This document shows positions 61,846 to 63,045 of a DNA stretch of 63,045 nucleotides, piece by piece (the stretch's first letter is position 1; every line of letters begins with the position of its first letter). The position numbers and the translations under genes are program-made. Source of the stretch: Jejubacter sp036620675 (lineage in GTDB: Bacteria; Pseudomonadota; Gammaproteobacteria; Enterobacterales; Enterobacteriaceae); assembly GCA_036620675.1 (NCBI GenBank), contig JAZHEE010000025.1, one strand, 5' to 3'. The notes under the pieces are model-generated. The model saw only the letters and a program-made list of their open reading frames with translations. It was not told the DNA's origin and did not search any database.

Positions 61846-61914
61846 ATGGCGGGCAGATTTCTTTTATTTCGGGATGTACGGCAGCTACTTCCCGGACATG
61901 GAGTACAACGATGA
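61846..61914 (+). CDS. Possible 22-codon leader peptide coupled to tauD
   Basis: An ATG with ACGGAGTGAACG upstream opens a 22-residue frame (MAGRFLLFRDVRQLLPGHGV...) whose TGA stop overlaps the tauD ATG (ATGA). The overlap and the Shine-Dalgarno-like sequence suggest translation coupled to tauD. It might also be a scar of a lost upstream gene. No similarity recognised. Confidence 0.35.
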   Translation: MAGRFLLFRDVRQLLPGHGVQR

Positions 61915-62759
61915 ACGAACGTCTGAGCATTATACCGCTGGGGCCTGCCATTGGAGCACAGGTAGAAAATTTGTCTCTGGCAAGACCGCTGAGTGACACG
62001 CAGTTTGAGCAGCTTTACCACGCGTTATTGAAGCATCAGGCGCTGTTTTTCCGTAACCAGCCGCTTACGCCGGTTCAGCAGCGCGACCTGGCGCGTCGCT
62101 TCGGCGATCTGCATATTCACCCGCTCTATCCTCACGCCCGGGAGGCGGATGAGATTATCGTACTGGATACCCATAACGATAATCCGCCGGATAACGATAA
62201 CTGGCACACCGACGTGACCTTTATCGAAAACCCGCCGCTGGGCGCTATTCTGGCGGCGAAGCTGTTGCCTGACAGCGGCGGCGATACCCTGTGGGCCAGC
62301 GGTATCGCGGCTTATGAAGCGCTTTCAGCGCCGCTAAAACAGCTATTGTGCGGGTTACAGGCGGAACACGACTTCACTAAATCCTTTCCGGAATACCGCC
62401 ACCGCGACAGCGAAGAGCGCCATCAGCGCTGGAAGCGGGCAGTGGCGAATCATCCGCCGCTGCTGCATCCGGTGGTGCGTACCCACCCGGTCAGCGAACG
62501 TCAGGCGCTGTTCGTCAACGAAGGATTTACCACCCGGATTGTCGATCTGGCGCCGCAAGAGAGTGATGCGCTGCTGGGCTTTTTGTTTACCCATATCACA
62601 AAGCCAGAATTCCGGGTACGCTGGCGCTGGCAGGAGCATGATGTCGCCATCTGGGACAACCGGGTGACGCAGCATTACGCCAACGCCGATTATCTGCCTC
62701 AGCGGCGGGTGATGCATCGGGCGACAATACTGGGCGATAAGCCTTTTTATCGTGGGTAA
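61911..62759 (+). CDS. tauD: Taurine dioxygenase
   Basis: This 282-residue Fe(II)/2-oxoglutarate dioxygenase releases sulfite from taurine under sulfur starvation. It starts MNERLSIIPLGPAIGAQVEN. The iron ligands are in NWHTDVTFIE (His-x-Asp) and WDNRVTQHYANADYLP (His), and the 2-oxoglutarate Arg is in MHRATILGD. Closely similar to E. coli TauD in length and motifs. The ATG at 61911 has GGAG upstream. The transporter genes tauABC that precede tauD in E. coli are absent here. The stop codon lies inside the left arm of a palindromic repeat. Confidence 0.95.
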   Translation: MNERLSIIPLGPAIGAQVENLSLARPLSDTQFEQLYHALLKHQALFFRNQPLTPVQQRDLARRFGDLHIHPLYPHAREADEIIVLDTHNDNPPDNDNWHTDVTFIENPPLGAILAAKLLPDSGGDTLWASGIAAYEALSAPLKQLLCGLQAEHDFTKSFPEYRHRDSEERHQRWKRAVANHPPLLHPVVRTHPVSERQALFVNEGFTTRIVDLAPQESDALLGFLFTHITKPEFRVRWRWQEHDVAIWDNRVTQHYANADYLPQRRVMHRATILGDKPFYRG

Positions 62760-63045
62760 TGGCTGTGCGTGACTACGACGGCGTTGCTGCGTCGCCTCGG
62801 GATACTCACATACTCTCTGTATGCTCCGTTCCCTCGGCGCCTTGCGCCTTGTCTCGCCGACGCACAGCCATTACCCGGAAGGACTGGCGTGGCTACGACG
62901 GCGTTGCTGCGTCGCCTCGGGATACTCACATACTCTTTGTATGCTCCGTTCCCTTGGCGCCTTGCGCTTTGTCTCGCCGACGCACAGCCATTACCCGGAA
63001 GGACTGGCGTGGCTACGACGGCGTTGCTGCGTCGCCTCGGGATAC
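62757..63045. repeat. Tandem 120-bp palindromic repeats
   Basis: The unit starting CTACGACGGCGTTGCTGCG recurs at 62773, 62893 and 63013, an exact 120-bp period; the third copy runs off the window. Copies 1 and 2 differ at only three positions, all C to T. Each unit is an imperfect palindrome: CATAC/GTATG at its centre, and TAATGGCTGTGCG (62757-62769) pairs with CGCACAGCCATTA (62861-62873). It is not an ERIC, and no cas genes or spacer-like variation are seen. Confidence 0.85.

Noticed and set aside
62757..63045. CRISPR array
   Set aside because: Whole 120-bp units repeat almost identically with no variable spacers, the units are palindromic over their full length, and no cas genes are near.
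1..63045. tRNA or rRNA genes
   Set aside because: No cloverleaf-type sequence with a T-arm GGTTCGA-like motif and no rRNA-like stretch was seen in the gaps. A covariance-model scan would be decisive but could not be run.

Overview
The window is chromosomal DNA of a member of the Enterobacteriaceae. Proteins such as CRP, TrpS, AroK, PpiA and NirB/NirD look nearly identical to those of Escherichia coli as I remember them. The gene order is also that of the E. coli 75-76 minute region, read in one direction: feoCBA, tex, greB, ompR-envZ, pckA, hslO-hslR-yrfG-igaA, nudE, mrcA, hofMNOPQ, aroK-aroB-damX-dam-rpe-gph-trpS, cysG-nirCDB, tsgA, ppiA, fic, pabA, argD, yhfK, crp, yhfA, prkB, yheU-yheT. 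The genus cannot be fixed from sequence alone.

Layout. (1) 87-2961: ferrous iron uptake genes feoABC on the minus strand, with a Fur-box-like site upstream. (2) 3342-9520: a mosaic accessory islet between feoA and tex. It holds an internally deleted IS256-family element (3439-5356) with a complete but frameshifted IS3-family element inside it (3905-5159, CATG target duplication). Next comes a 756-residue type VI secretion-type peptidoglycan hydrolase effector with its own periplasmic immunity gene. After these lie the 3' tail of a vgrG gene, a second copy of the effector's constant region joined to a different (lysozyme-like) toxin end, and an IS3 fragment that cuts this second toxin. (3) 9604-12626: tex and greB, here divergent. 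(4) 12607-20114: an eight-gene catabolic island (GntR regulator, two short-chain dehydrogenases, FAH-family hydrolase, fuconate dehydratase, lactonase, mutarotase, FucP-type permease). It can be read as a complete non-phosphorylating L-fucose (or similar 6-deoxysugar) pathway ending in pyruvate and lactate. Two ERIC repeats sit inside it. (5) 20285-58485: core chromosome with envelope regulation (ompR/envZ, igaA, mrcA, damX), gluconeogenesis (pckA), redox and heat-shock chaperones, the hof competence-type DNA-uptake genes, shikimate pathway, Dam methylase, nitrite reduction with siroheme synthesis, and crp. (6) 58486-63045: the E. coli order breaks after yheT. A gene-poor stretch with one candidate small membrane protein is followed by a telA-xpaC pair, a tauD without tauABC, and 120-bp palindromic tandem repeats running off the right edge.

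The observations most worth following are these. A fic gene is fused in frame to its YhfG-type antitoxin, with the SxxxE[G/N] inhibitory motif kept. The type VI effector locus shows toxin-cassette exchange. The oxidative fucose island sits between greB and ompR. The repeats are embedded in genes and operons: an ERIC with a structured insert, a tauD stop codon inside a palindrome arm, and a FeoC tail encoded by a repeat. Comparisons with E. coli proteins are from memory; no search was run.
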